64,000 nt of DNA from Rosa chinensis (GCF_002994745.2 NC_037090.1:26773501-26837500); one strand, 5' to 3'; counted from the first letter of the stretch, positions 23,465 to 35,970 are shown. Numbers and translations are program-made. Notes: generated by a model from the letters alone, not told the origin.

Positions 23465-26316
23465 TTATTTTGAAGTGCCGCTTGAGTCTCTTGCTCTTGC
23501 AAATCTGGATATATGAGTTTGATGTGTTCCTGGCTGAATCAGTTGTGTATTGAGAATGGGTGGAACAGGTCTGCTTGAAGTATTCTTGGTACGCGATGAT
23601 TCTTCCTCATCAACATAGTCTCCATCTAACATTCTCCATTGCAAGTCCTCCAATCTCATTGGCGAATCATCTACTTCCGTTGATTCTGGATTAATGTCAC
23701 ATCTCTTATAAGTTCCATTATTGTAGCCTTCGGAGAAACGTGAAAGCAAACGAATATTGGAATGAATAAAAACTAATTTATCAGCTCTTTCAGCATTCAG
23801 CCTATTTCTCTTGACATTGCGAATGTATGAATACGTACTCCAATTCCTTTCAGCAGATGAACTTGATACTGGTTGAGCTAGTACCTGTTTATTTGTGATA
23901 TCGTGTGAAACAAAACATACATCTATCAAGTTAGTAATTAAACTAATTAATATACTTGGTAAAAGAAAAAGACGGCAAGTTACAAAATATTGCTATATAA
24001 AAAATACATTGATAACTCAGTGAATAAATATGCTAGAGAATATGGATAAAGGTTTTAACAAGCTGTGTAACAAACATGGATGCAATTAAGGCATTAAGTG
24101 CAGAGGATAGAATATATGTTAATTATAACACAATTATTACGACAATTCATTGGAGTTCAATCATTCAACCTACGGCAAAGTTAACCAAAAAAAAATAATC
24201 CTATAGCAATAATCAATCATTCAACATACGGAAAAGTTTAACAAAAAAAAAAATCCTATAGCAATTCATTCAACCTATAGCAACGTTTGACAAAAAAATA
24301 ATAAAAAATAACAATAATCAATCATTCAACCTACGGCAACCTTAAAAAAAAAAAATATATATATATATATATAACAATAATAAAGTATATTATAAATGAA
24401 CAGAGATTAAAAGATTAATAATAACAAAAAATTACCTTTTGTGCAACTTCTGCTAATTCTAGAACTTGTGAACCATATGTTGACCACCAATCAATGGCAT
24501 CCATAGTTACAGTATCTGTCTGGACAGCTTGTGTAGCAAAAATACCTTTTCGCTGATGAAAAATGGCATATTGTTGACGTAATAACTCTGCTTCTTCTCG
24601 ATCTTCTGATATCTTATCAAATGCTTCCATGAGGCTTGTAATCACTTCTATATCTTGATTAGGGCTCTTTCGAGTGAATCCTCCTGGTGCTTTTTTACTG
24701 AGATATTCTCTATCATAAAATCTTGGCGTCAGGGCATATCCAACACAATGGATAGGGTAATTCATTTTTTGCCACCTTTGGAGCACAATCTTTTCGACTT
24801 GTGGAAAATAATTAGAGTGCGGCCCAGAACTCATAACTTCTCTTATTTCTCCAAGCATATTGTCCATCCTTTCATAAATTTCACCCATCTTTTGACCATC
24901 ACCATCACAATATTTAATTAAAAAATATATTGGCTTTGTGATATTCACTATAGCCAACACATCATCCCAAAAGTTGTCTGCCAACATAGCTTGTGTTATA
25001 TTCTCCCCAAGTTTTCTTTTCTTGGGGTCTAAAGTCTTCACCCAATCTTTCCATTTTTGAAGAATTACCGTACTTGCTAGTGCTTCTTTGCAATCAATAA
25101 GTCGCTTCAACAAGATATAATGCGATGCAAATCTAGTTTTTGCAACTTTCAATAACTCCAATTTTGATTGACTTCTGAACATGGCCAAAGCATTTGAATG
25201 GTTCAAAAAGAACTTAACAATAGCTTTTCCAATATTATAAATTTGTTGAAACCACTCAAACTCTTTTGCCAAATCTTTAAAAATAAGATTCAAGGTATGA
25301 ACAACACAGGGAGACCAAAAGATATGTTTATGCACCTTTTCAATCTCTCTCCCAGCAGATTCACAGTTTTTTGCATTGTCAGTGACTATCTGAAGGACAT
25401 TTGACTATCCCACATCTTCAATTGCAGTAAGCATAAAGTCAGCAATCACTTCACCAGTTTTTTGTATCCCAGAAAAATCTTGAGCATAAAGAAACAACGC
25501 TCCTCTACTATTTGCAACAATAATGTTGATAAGTGGCTCATGCTTCATGTTAGACCATCCATCTGATACAATTGAAACACCGTGAGTAAACCATGTATCT
25601 TTAACATGAGCTAATTCTTTTTCCAGACTTCGTTTACACTCATCAAGCAAAGTAGTTCTTGTTTTTTTAGAAGATGAAGCCTTATAACCCTTGGGTCCAT
25701 GATTTATAGCTGAAATCATCTCATGAAATTGGGGATTTCTTAACACGCACAATCCTCTCATCACCTTCATATCAACACTATTTTTGTCCATAATCTTGAA
25801 CATATCATCAAGAGCACCTGCGGTGGATTTTTGCGGTTGTTGCCTCAAGATTGCTGAGCTTTTGAAAGATGAAGAAACTCCTTTTTTTCAGCTTCCATAA
25901 CCATTCTGCGAACCCTCTCATATTCCTCCTGATTATTAATCAATGATTGACATCGACGAATCTCTGATTTTTTTTTCAGGGAGATTACCAAAAAAGTGAT
26001 AGTGAATGCGAGTGTATGAACTCTTATACTGACCATCACAATGTTTGCAGGTCCATGATTTTGTTCCACCCGAATTTTTTCCTTGCGCTCCACCTGTGAT
26101 AATAACTTCATTGAGTAATGGCTTTATGTCAGAATTCATTGGAATTTCTTGAGATTCTTGAGCTTGTTCATGGCTGTTACTAGTCGATGATTGGTCTGTA
26201 TTACTTGCTTAAGTTTCTTCAACAGTATTATTGTCTTCATGCTCACCGACATCACCTTCATAATTTTCTTCAAAAATTGGTTCTTGACGGGATGGTTTTG
26301 TTTTTCCAAACGCCAT
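23465..26316 (-). pseudogene. Dead hAT transposase (BED finger, DUF659-like, hAT dimerisation)
   Basis: On the minus strand the frame starts at the ATG of MAFGKTKPSRQEP (26316). A BED-type finger follows (WTCKHCDGQYKSSYTRIHYH, HHF part near 26000), then a DUF659-like part (GVSIVSDGWSNMKHEPLINI near 25570) and the core with VVHTLNLIFKDL and AKTRFASHYILLKRL. After an intron with a clean donor (AAAAG|GTAATT, exon end 24436) and acceptor (ACAG|GTACTAG, exon start 23884), the hAT C-terminal dimerisation signature appears as SSSSAERNWSTYSYI. It is broken by an in-frame stop after TVEET, two frameshifts around 25970 and 25850, and a stop after IEDVG (25405-25407). No terminal inverted repeats were found, so it is a relic. 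Confidence 0.82.
24150..24345. repeat. Short tandem repeats in the hAT transposase intron
   Basis: Four imperfect units share CAATCATTCAACCTACGGCAA followed by an A-rich spacer. Unit length is about 45-65 bp. The array lies in the intron between the two transposase exons. Confidence 0.6.
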
Positions 26317-26718
26317 TGTTGAGCTGAGCTAAAATAATAGAGGATTTTTTTTTTTTGAAAGGAAAGGTTTTTTTTTATGCTTTGTAGTTTGTACGTACTG
26401 TTTGCATGTAGCTTATATAGAGTTTGTTTTCAATTTTGGAATCAGGATTCCTAATCTTGATTGTAAAGGGCTTTTATTTTACCTAAATACCCCTTATTAA
26501 TATACTATGAGAAGCACCTTACTTATGGAGGATAAACAAGTAATTAACAAATAACAAAAAACAAATAATAAAGAAAGCTGCTTTTATTTTTTTATATTAT
26601 TTATTGGATAATCTTGGATCCCAAATTGAGATGATTATGGCATTCTAGCGTGAACAATAGAGAGAATCCCAGAGATTGAGATTTGTAATCTTTCCCAGAA
26701 TCCGAGTAAATCAAATAT
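26317..26718. other. AT-rich spacer, nothing recognised
   Basis: This lies between the hAT transposase start and the CACTA element. It may contain the hAT promoter, but no ends or coding sequence are visible. Confidence 0.4.
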
Positions 26719-26935
26719 TACCACTATACCACAAAAGCAATCAGACGACAGAGGAGATCTGTCGTCTGATTAAAAAAAATTCTATTGTCTAGTACGGTGC
26801 CGTCTATTGTCTGACAGAAGGTTTTCAAGTCATCTGTTGTCTGATTAAACCCAAGACATGTGTTCGATGAGTTCAGACGACAGTTATCTGTTGTTTGTAA
26901 CAATAACAGTTTTCTGACGTTTGTTTTGTATTATA

Positions 26936-27292
26936 ATAACAGTTAACTGTTATTTAAACTATCAACACAAGACAATTATTTGTTGTTGTACATTCATTTA
27001 AGATACAATTATATGTTGTTGTTTTTGTTTTGAGTCAACAAAAGTTTATATATTTTTGTCTTTGCTTTTATTGTAAGGCCACAATTTTCTGTTGTTTGAG
27101 TGGGAAAATAACCAACAGTTAACTGTTAGTTAAACTACTAACACAAGACAATTATTTGTTGTTGTACATTCATTTAAGATACAATTATATGTCGTTGTTT
27201 TTGTTTTGAGTCAACAAAAGTTTATATATTTTTGTCTTTGTTTTTACTGTAAGGCCACAATTTTCTATTGTTTGAGTGGGAACATAACAATA
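26936..27292 (+). repeat. 176-bp tandem duplication in the CACTA left sub-terminal region
   Basis: The block around CAGTTAACTGTTATTTAAAC (26940) recurs 176 bp later as CAGTTAACTGTTAGTTAAAC, and the two copies stay alignable through GAGTGGGAA. Only scattered substitutions separate them. Confidence 0.85.
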
Positions 27293-27599
27293 AATTTTTC
27301 CCGAATTATGTTGTTCTTAAGGAGCTCCAACAACATATTTTGGCTTTGATATAGTGGTTGCATGGTATTTCAGATGTCACATATGCATTCCTATTAAGAT
27401 GTAATCTGGAAACTATACAAATGACATATATTATTCAATTTGTCATTACAGCCAACAAAGACATACATAATTATTTCATACATAAACCTAATAAGCATCA
27501 GCTCAATAAACTTATAAGGCAAAAAACTACCATCTAGAGAAACTATACTAATCTAGAGTGACTAGCTACTATTTAGCCAATTATGTAACAACTATGATT

Positions 27600-27700
27600 C
27601 TTCAAGCAGATAATCCTTCAGAGATATCAGCTAATTGAGGCATCAAAGTTTGAAGAGAAGACAGCCATTGTTCCACATAATTCATGCAATCTGCAGACAA
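27600..27700 (-). other. Possible terminal coding exon of unknown origin in the CACTA element
   Basis: On the minus strand an open stretch after a CAG reads DCMNYVEQWLSSLQTLMPQL and ends at a TGA shortly after (about 27611). It has protein-like composition but no family is recognised. It could be the 3' exon used by the captured gene, or a second captured fragment. Confidence 0.3.
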
Positions 27701-28607
27701 CATAAACACAGACAATGACATATTTCAAGAGCGAAACTTAGTACAAAACCACATATCACATTGCAGCTACCTCATGCTCAGAACAAGGATTGATACTTAT
27801 TTACATTATAACAATAGACATTCAATTCACAAAGCTAACTGTGTGCACAAAAACTGAAGCTAGAAAAGATAATTTGCTAAGGATATTATATTCAAGAAAA
27901 GAAACAAAAATATCACAAACTGCAAAAGCACAACCCAGCTACCAAAAGCAAAGCAACAAGCTTGCAAGTTGGAAATAATCTCTAATAGTTGTCTCTACAA
28001 AAATATTTCACAACAATTCTCAATCAGACCACTTCTGCTAGAAATAATGTATGATCCTCTCAATAAAAGTGCAAATATACTTGAGCAATTAAAAGATGGA
28101 ACTGCTATGAACTCCTTAATATGATACTACATCCCATTTGGAGAAAACTCTGCTTTGTAAGTCATAGACATATATATGAGGTGCCAAAAGTAATTCTATA
28201 GATTAATTAAAGATGTAAAGGTCTTTTGTAGAACCACCTCGAGTGATTTTGCAACAAGCACTAAAGAAAATGCAGTAAAGTAAGTACCAATATACTTCAC
28301 ATCAGAAGCATGTAAAACCACAGAACAAGAGAACATATTTCTGTATCAAGCCCGTATTAAAAGATTTAAACCATATTTCAAAAATTTAATAAAGACATTT
28401 CCAAAGTGATATTTGACATGTTGGTGGTGCCCAAATTTAACAAGAGATAGTACTCCAGATGATACAATTACGAGTTGAAAATCAATACATTGAGGATATG
28501 GAGCTATTTGATAGTAAAAGTTTGATGTAAGTAGTAACAAGAGTATGATTTTCTTCATCATATGTCAAAATATTAATTGAAGCTACAGACCAATAAATAG
28601 AGATTAC

Positions 28608-29499
28608 CTGTATAAGATGCCAAGTACAATACCAGGCAGATCTTGAAAAGACCGGAGCCATACCTTCCACAAACCTGCATTTTGTGAACTTAAAAGACTA
28701 AGAAGGCCGGCCAGGCAGCTATTGTATTCTTCAGTTTTGACCCATACAGAAGACCAATGTATCCTGAAAACTGGAGTTCTATGTATAATTCTAGAAGACT
28801 ATAAAGAAGTAAATTTATGTCTGCTTAGTTATGCAGAGATAGTGTTTATCCACATCCTAGCAGTCAATTTCCACTTTTAGGATGTGATTAAACCAACCAA
28901 ATTTCTCATGGTGTCAAAGGAGGAGATCCTAAATTCTAATCCTCAATAATAGATGGATCACCCCTATACAGTATGAACTTTTAGAAAGAAAGTACTCTAT
29001 CAGGAAGGTCGCTACTCATCGGAATGAAAACTCACCTAGTGCATGGTGGTCCTCGACTTTCCTCCGTACACTTCACACTGTCTCTACTATCATAAACTCT
29101 TCTGCACAGAGTGAAAATGTTTTACAAGTATAACAAGTATTCAGAAAGATGAGCAAAAAATTTTCTGAAACCAGCCTACGTACCTATGGAACTTCTTTTT
29201 TTCAGCACAAACTGTAATTCTATGATGTAAATCAGATGAATTTGGATGCAAAGCTGGCTGAGATATCTCCAGTCCTGCTTCTCTTACAATTTCAAGGTAC
29301 CTGGGAAACAGCATCCAATATGAATTGACAGGTCTTCAAAGAGTGTATACAATCTTAATAACTAGAAAATAATTTCATATGCTGCCCCTACCAGACCGAT
29401 TACAGATATTTTGACAAATTCTCTTTTCAATGTGCCACATAAGTTTACTACTCAAACATATAACAAAGATGTTTAAGTACAAGTATTCAATTGCCCCCC

Positions 29500-29544
<45 letters not shown>

Positions 29545-29958
29545 AATCTTAGTGCATTTGCAAGATTTGAGTCATCAAGATCATAACATTTTCTTTGGAT
29601 ATTCCAGCATGTATTCAAATAACTCTCTAAACTGACTATTGTAATTAAGGGTATATAACACCAGAATAGTACCTTGCTGGGGGTTAAAATCCTCAACCCC
29701 CAAATCTTCATCCCAAAGGAATATGTAATCATAAATGGACACAACATCTGGATGTGGAAATCGTTTTGCAAACCACCTACAAAGACCCAAAAAGAAGAGA
29801 AATGATAAAAAATCCAAGAACAGTAAAAGTAGGACCTACTCTTTGATAACTCCAACTGTAAGAGGAGACAAATTGCATTATTTTTAGATATATTACCACA
29901 TTTCAGCAAGATGATTCACACTTGAAATATTCAGACACCTGCTAAACTTCGGATAAAA

Positions 29959-30005
<47 letters not shown>

Positions 30006-30928
30006 AGAATAAAAAGAATAGTTGCTTAATGCCAGAGAATTTCACAGAATCATGAATGCAATTGCTAACATACCACTTTGTTTGGTTGTGGGCAACTATG
30101 TGTATGGCCTGATTACTCCACTCAAGATCCCACCACCCTTTAACATTCCCATCATAATGGAATAGTATAATCGTAAAGTTTTCTGGAAGAAACTGAAATT
30201 GATAAATTTAGGTCAAGCATGTCTCTTGATAGCATTTTAAACATTGTGTAGAAAAATCTATTACCTTTTGCACAATATCATCAACACTATGTTTCTGCTT
30301 AATACCAGCTGCAATAGCCAGTAAATTGCGATTGCTATAATCAACCTGAATCATTATAACCACCCCAAAATCAGAGAAGTGTCATCATCAGCACAAGAAT
30401 TACAATAAATAAATTTATGTTTATCCCTTAAAGCCTACCAATCTAGCAATCATCTACCGGTGTTCAATTAAAGAGAGTAAGCAGACATGTAAGAAAAACA
30501 TAAAAACAAGACAATTAGAGTATTACCGTTAACTTTGAACTAGTCAGCCATAAAGGCCTCAGCTCTAAATCCGACCTAGCTTGTATTATGCCACGAGGCA
30601 AACCGTCCAACTTTCTGGAGCTCAAAAGAATTTCCTGAAGGCAAGCATTAGAAGCACCTTAGAATATAATGAAGACAGACATACATCCAACATCTGATCG
30701 GCATGCAAGAATTGTAATTGGTCTGGTTATTGCAGTGATTTGATATATAAGTCAATGATGAATAACTAATGAAGCCTTACTTTAAGGTGTTACAAAACAC
30801 AGATGAACCGAAGCAAGAAAAATTGATTTGCATACAAGGATCTGAGCATTTACTTGATTAAAGGGATGCATTCTTTCTTCCATCCAATTCAGCAATGCTA
30901 TAACAAGTAACAGCACAAATCTGAATCC
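28608..30928 (-). pseudogene. Captured DUF707-family gene, 3'-truncated (8 exons) inside the CACTA element
   Basis: DUF707 proteins are plant Golgi/membrane-type proteins of poorly known function. On the minus strand I read these exons: 30928-30854 (GFRFVLLLVIALLNWMEER, signal-anchor-like), 30634-30527 (DGLPRGIIQARSDLELRPLW), 30345-30265 (NRNLLAIAAGIKQK), 30192-30074 (NFTIILFHYDGNVKGWWDLE), 29776-29673 (HPDVVSIYDYIFLWDEDLGV), 29300-29184 (AGLEISQPALHPNSSDLHHR), 29101-29036 (SRGPPCTR) and 28674-28608 (MAPVFSRSAWYCTWHLIQ). Introns are GT-AG. The junction of the fifth and sixth exons does not keep frame with canonical sites, and the conserved C-terminal part expected after HLIQ (a GYCAQGDRTK-type block) was not found. 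The start codon is unresolved. The layout is intron-bearing, so capture was from DNA and not from mRNA. It is probably non-functional as a DUF707 protein. Confidence 0.82.
29502..29540. repeat. (TA)n microsatellite
   Basis: An alternating TA run lies in an intron of the captured DUF707 gene. A second run of similar length is at about 29962-29998 in the neighbouring intron. Confidence 0.9.
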
Positions 30929-32484
30929 CTGAATTCATAAACCACAGCACCAAATCCATAAATTCAAAAACAACAAATTTCACTACCAAGACAAAACCCG
31001 AACACCTTAATCTATTTCAATATCCCCCAACCCAAATCAAAGAAAGACACCTAACAACTAAATAGAATTTTAGGAAACCCCAAATCAATTTCCAGAAAAA
31101 ACCCTAAAATAGAAGATTGAACCCAACCAAAAATCCATGCTCGCAGACAATCTCTTTGATAAAGATTGTAGACTTAAAAATTCTATTGCTAATTTTACAA
31201 AGAAACTCATATAAAACAATAAAATCGCAACAGCCATACCTAAAAGTTAACAATGCTTTCTGCTACGATACTCAAACTTTTCCTGCAAAAGCAACATAAG
31301 AAAAAACATAAATTACAAACCAAGCCAGAGTAGACAGGAAGCCCCACCTTACCAAATGAAAGTGAGCAGAAATACCATAATACAGAAAGCAGTGACCACA
31401 ATACCATAACACTTTCTAAATCTTACATTTATCTGTCTGCAACATCCATTGCACACAAAGGTTTTCAATAGGCTTTGAACTTTCTCAAAGTTATCGCACC
31501 CATTCAAGCCATAAAACGTAGAAGCCAAAATCTAAAAAACATAAGAACCTACATACCGAGATTACCTTTTAATTCAAATATTGCAGCCGCTATTGTTGTG
31601 TTGGGCTCCAAGATCTGCAAACATAAACTGATAAAGACACCCAGATTTGCCCAAATCCGCACTCTAATCATGAGAAGAAGAAAGAATCACAAAAACATTA
31701 ACTCAGAACAAAAATAAAAGCAAAAAACTAAAAACCCAAACTTCTATGTGAAAATCTAATTTCGAAAATCCCTCACCTTGACACTGTTGAATAATTGATG
31801 ATGCGAATTGATGGTCTGATCTGATTTCTGAACACTCGATGCTTGGATAGTCGATGTCGCTCTACCCGATTTTAGCTTACCAATAACCCATTCCAGCGAC
31901 TCAAGAATGGAAACAACAAGTATGTCGGGGTTGAGGGAGAGACTAGATTTGGGTAAGGATTCTCAAATTTGAGAGATGGCCGAGTTTTGAGAGATATCAA
32001 TGGCTGAGTTTTCCTTGAGACACCGTGAGCTTTGAGTTTTTGGTTGCTGAGAGAGTTGTAGACAGAGTTAATGTTTGTGGGAATGAAAAACACGAAGGTT
32101 TTGTGTTTTGCCAAAAGAGACTTAAAATCAAAAAAGTCAAACTCACCTCATTCAGACAACACAATTTCTTAGATGTGTTGTCTGAATATCATCTATTGAC
32201 TAGTCAGCTCTAGGGTTTGGGCAATTGAGAGGGAAAAAACTTTAATTTGTTGGAGGGAAATCTAAAATTTTTGCTAGGGTTCATTTTAGAAAATTTCCAT
32301 CTTTTCAGACAACATTTATGTGTTGTCTGAATCTGACCATATATTTAAAATGGAACAAGTATGGTTTCTCATTGTATTCAGACAACACATTTAATTGTAT
32401 GTCGTCTGAAAAACTCAGACGACAGAAAATGACCATTCTGTCGTCTGAGCTCTGTTGTCTGATAACATTTTTGGCATAGTGTAC

Positions 32485-33737
32485 GTTTTTGCATCAGTTG
32501 ATTCTTTTCATCTCTTCAAAAAGTAGAAGGAACTGTCGCGCCGCCGATCTAGAGGAAGCTAGGCAAGCAGTCCTTCCTTCTCTGCCACAGGATGCGATTC
32601 AGATCAATAAAGAGAGGTTTGGCTTCCTTAGACCGGTGTGGAAAATCAAAAGAGCTCTTGGAATTGGTTCAGAAAGCCGTAGTCACGATGACGTTTGTCT
32701 CTGATGTGTGTGAGTTTCCGGATTCCGGTAACACCATGTTTTTGTTCTGTTTGAGTTGTGATTGGAATTGGCAAGAGTCAATTGGCTCTGGTATGCATGA
32801 GTTAGCCAACACCATGGGATCACTAAACATAGCAATCCGGATCACGAACACCCCGCGATTGGGTTCGTTCGATGAGAAACGCGGGTTGCCGGCAGGTGCA
32901 GAGTTTCCGATGACTCTGGTTCGAACGCGGGTAGCGTGGGTAGGTGGTTCAGGTTGTTATCGCTGAGGTGGATTATCGACGTTGGGTGGGTCTGGGTCGA
33001 CGTGGTGGCGATGTTAATTCAGAACGGAGTGGATTTTGGTTTGATCTGAGTGGGTTACTGGTTGGCATATGGTTTTGTGTCAACGCTGGTTGGAGGCTTC
33101 ACATTTGTAACTGGTCAAGTAACGGCAAGTGACGACTCCTCTTCAGCGGTGGAGGTTATGTAGTCTCTTCCCAACAGTTGAGGGATGACGGCCTAACTAC
33201 AGCGGTGGCAGCCATAGATAGTGCGGCTGTTTTGGCGCGAGTTCCTTACTGTCTTGATTGAGATTGGGCCTCGGTCTAAGCCCAGTCTATGGGCTAATGG
33301 GTTTTTAATTGTTTTTCTTTATTTATGTTTTATTTTTTCAATAAGTCCCTATAAATTATTGGTATGCAAAAGTGGGCTTTATCCCGGTTGTTGCACTCTG
33401 CGTGGCTAATGTACCCTAGTAAGGCGACTAGTAGATGGCTGTGTGAAATGGTCACTACTTCCTAATGGTAGAATGAAACTAAGTGTCGTTGGATATATCT
33501 CCGGTCGTCAGCATAGTGGGAAAGCTAATTTGATTGTACTATGGTTCCGCGTGAGTTGTATCTTTCCGCTATATTCCTAAGGTGGGCCCCGCAGGGTCAC
33601 CTCAGATTTCAGAGTGAAATTCGGGGCGGGTTCTATCAGGCTTCTTCCATATCTATTTGAGCTTAAAAGATCGCAAAAGATGACATGACGCTATTGTCAT
33701 CTTTATCTTTCTTTGAGGCATTGCACTTTTTTTTGTT
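32485..33737 (+). other. GC-richer, LINE-like or unknown sequence
   Basis: From about 32520 to 33300 the DNA is GC-richer than its surroundings and has several short open stretches, but none shows a known domain. The portion 33270-33640 resembles a transposon 3' non-coding region in style. It could be a decayed LINE. No ends are defined. Confidence 0.3.
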
Positions 33738-33746
33738 TTTTGCATT

Positions 33747-34635
33747 GAGTGTTTCTATTCAGACCTCCAAATCTACTCACTGGACCTCCAAATCTGCTCA
33801 CTTGACCTCACTCTATTAGGAATTATTAAATGACATATATAACCTATTATAAAATGACTATTAGGGACAATAATTATACCAAAAAAATGGTTATATTTAT
33901 TTTCACTAGACTTTCCAATTCAATAATATTAGATTGCATTCTTTATTATTTTCCCTATCTATTTTCATTTTCCAATTTCACTACATACTCATTAAAACAT
34001 TCATATGTATATATTTATTAAGAAATAAAACTATGATTAAGATAAAAATGTATGATATGCATATTGAAGACATATTGGTCAGGGAGAACAAAATAAATTG
34101 TATTATGCCCTAAATCTAAATCTATCCATTATATTTGTAAAAAGAAGAAGAAGAAAAAAAAGAGCTAGCAAATAAAAATAAATAAAAAAATATTTAAATA
34201 ATTAATCATGAGGTACAAAAAATAGAGAAACATGAAGAAAAAATGATTAATCTTTATTTATTTTTTTTGCACAGCTAAAAAAGAAAAAGTAAATAAAAAA
34301 AAATCACATAATAGTTCATGTTATTTTATTTTTATTAATTTTTAAAACTCAATACCTTGTGTTTGATTTTTTTTTTTTATTAGATAAGAGATTTATGTTG
34401 TCTGATTAAGGAATGGAGATGTAATTAAGATTTATAGAGTAATTAAATCATTGAAATGAATAAGTTTTTTTATTATAAAAATCTTAGTTTGTTTGTGAAT
34501 TAATTATATGAGTGAGGTTATTTGAGGAACTTTAGTGAGGTTTAATGAGTAAATTTAATATTTGAAAATTTGATAAGAGGTGTAAAAAGCATAGAGGTCA
34601 AGTGAGTAAATTTGGAGGTTCCAATAGAAAAACTC
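33747..34635. mobile_element. MULE-type MITE, 889 bp, with 9-bp TSD
   Basis: The left end GAGTGTTTCTATTCAGACCT pairs with the right end's complement GAGTTTTTCTATTGGAACCT, and both continue with CCAAATCTACTCAC-like text. Perfect 9-bp repeats TTTTGCATT flank it (33738-33746 and 34636-34644). The interior is very AT-rich and non-coding. Confidence 0.87.
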
Positions 34636-34990
34636 TTTTGCATTTTAATTTGCTTTTAAAAGGTGGGTGTACTCATATATTGCTAGGTATTTAATCTTTT
34701 ATTTGGGTAGCTCAATAATTCATTCGGAGTGAGTTAGTTATTTGTACTACTTGCTAAACTGCATAAAGAATGACATTTTTAATTAAAAAAAGGAAATACA
34801 TTGATATTTGTAATACTTAATGTTTAATAAAATTTCCTTTGGCAACAAAATAAAATAAAATAAATCCTTTTTCCTTGTGCACCATCCTCACCAACTCACC
34901 CGGAAAATTGGGAATCTCTAGTTCAAACCCGGGATAGGCCCGTGAATATAAAATGATTCAGATTTTATGAGTCATTGGATCAAGGGACTT

Positions 34991-35970
34991 CTGACAGTTT
35001 TTTTGTTGGGTCTTTCTAAATGTACCCAGCAAATATCTAAGTATACTCAGCAGATTTTTCACACCCAGCAAAATCATAGAATCTCTAACTACACCCAGCA
35101 AGTTTCCAATAATACCCCTATTTTTAATTAAACCCAGCAAACTCATTGCACCCAGCAAAACCTAAATCATTCATGAAGATAAACTCCACAACAAATCCTT
35201 TGTTCTTTTGAAATGGTTTGGTATTCTATATTGACCTTCTTAACGTTCATCTAGTAACACGGATGCATACCCACTCCCAAACTCAAAAATGCCACTAATC
35301 TTTGACTTGGTCTTATGATCATTATTCATTTTCTCATCGCGGCCAACTGCAAAGTCTTAATTAGTTAAACAAGATCATTTTAGCAAAAAATAGAAGGGTT
35401 AAAGTTCCAGTACACCTTGCTCTATTACTCTCTTTTAATATATGGGAAGAATTGATGTTTGAGTTTGAGAAAGCCCCCAATCACAAGCCTGCTTTCATGT
35501 TTAATTATTATATAGCAGCATTGCGTCATCATTTGCATGTCTTGATTTAGAGTTTGTGGCTGAAATTTTTATGTCTGCATATGATGAAAACCCTCCAATG
35601 GAGTTCCAGCCATCATTAAGCCACAAAAAAGATTTTCTTGGCCAGTTTGCCCATCAGATGTTCTCTCACTAGCATGTTCATTCTTCTTCGGGTGGAGTAT
35701 CTATGCAAGGCATGCCTTACTATCTGAAATTTTTAGGAATTAGCCCATTTTTCCAGCCACATACCTTATCTTTCGGGTGAAGAATGAAGCTGTGGAGTTT
35801 ATCATCATGAATGATTTAGGTTTTGCTGGGTTTAATTGAAAATAAGGGTATTATTGGAAACTTGCTGGGTGTAGTTAGAGATTCTATGATTTAGCTGGGT
35901 GTAAAAAATTTGCTGGATATATTTAGATATTTACTGGGTACATTTAGAAATATCCTTTTTATTTCGATTA
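34991..35970. mobile_element. MULE-type long-TIR element, 980 bp
   Basis: Inverted arms of about 170 bp begin near CTTTCTAAATGTACCCAGCA (left) and TTTCTAAATGTACCCAGTAA (right, reverse complemented). They contain recurring ACACCCAGCAA words. The 10-bp word CAAGGGACTT occurs on both sides (34981-34990 and 35971-35980), consistent with a 9- to 10-bp target duplication. No coding capacity is seen in the centre. Confidence 0.75.

Larger units (their letters stand above)
26722..32481. mobile_element. Pack-CACTA transposon, 5760 bp, with 3-bp TSD
   Basis: The left end is CACTATACCACAAAAGCAAT and the right end, reverse complemented, is CACTATGCCAAAAATGTTAT; both continue into CAGACGACAGA or CAGACAACAGA. 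A TAC direct repeat flanks it (26719-26721 and 32482-32484), the 3-bp duplication of CACTA elements. Both sub-terminal zones hold many direct and inverted copies of TCAGACGACA/TGTTGTCTGA, the presumed transposase-binding words. No TNP2-type transposase is recognisable. The interior instead holds the exons of a DUF707-family gene, so I infer a non-autonomous element that captured host sequence. Confidence 0.92.

Noticed and set aside
24150..24345. CRISPR-like spaced repeats
   Set aside because: Imperfect A-rich tandem repeats in a plant transposon intron; unit and spacer are not distinct, and CRISPR arrays do not occur in plant nuclear DNA.
26640..26720. Upstream terminal inverted repeat of the dead hAT transposase
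   Set aside because: No counterpart of the left-side CGCGGTACG region or a TAG/CA-type hAT end with an 8-bp duplication could be matched.
27300..27600. CACTA transposase (TNP2-like) exons
   Set aside because: I looked for coding stretches typical of TNP2 in the element and saw none. The visible exons are all DUF707-like or unknown.
32592..32966. 124-codon frame downstream of the CACTA element
   Set aside because: It has no recognisable domain, overlaps other frames and lies in likely transposon-derived DNA.
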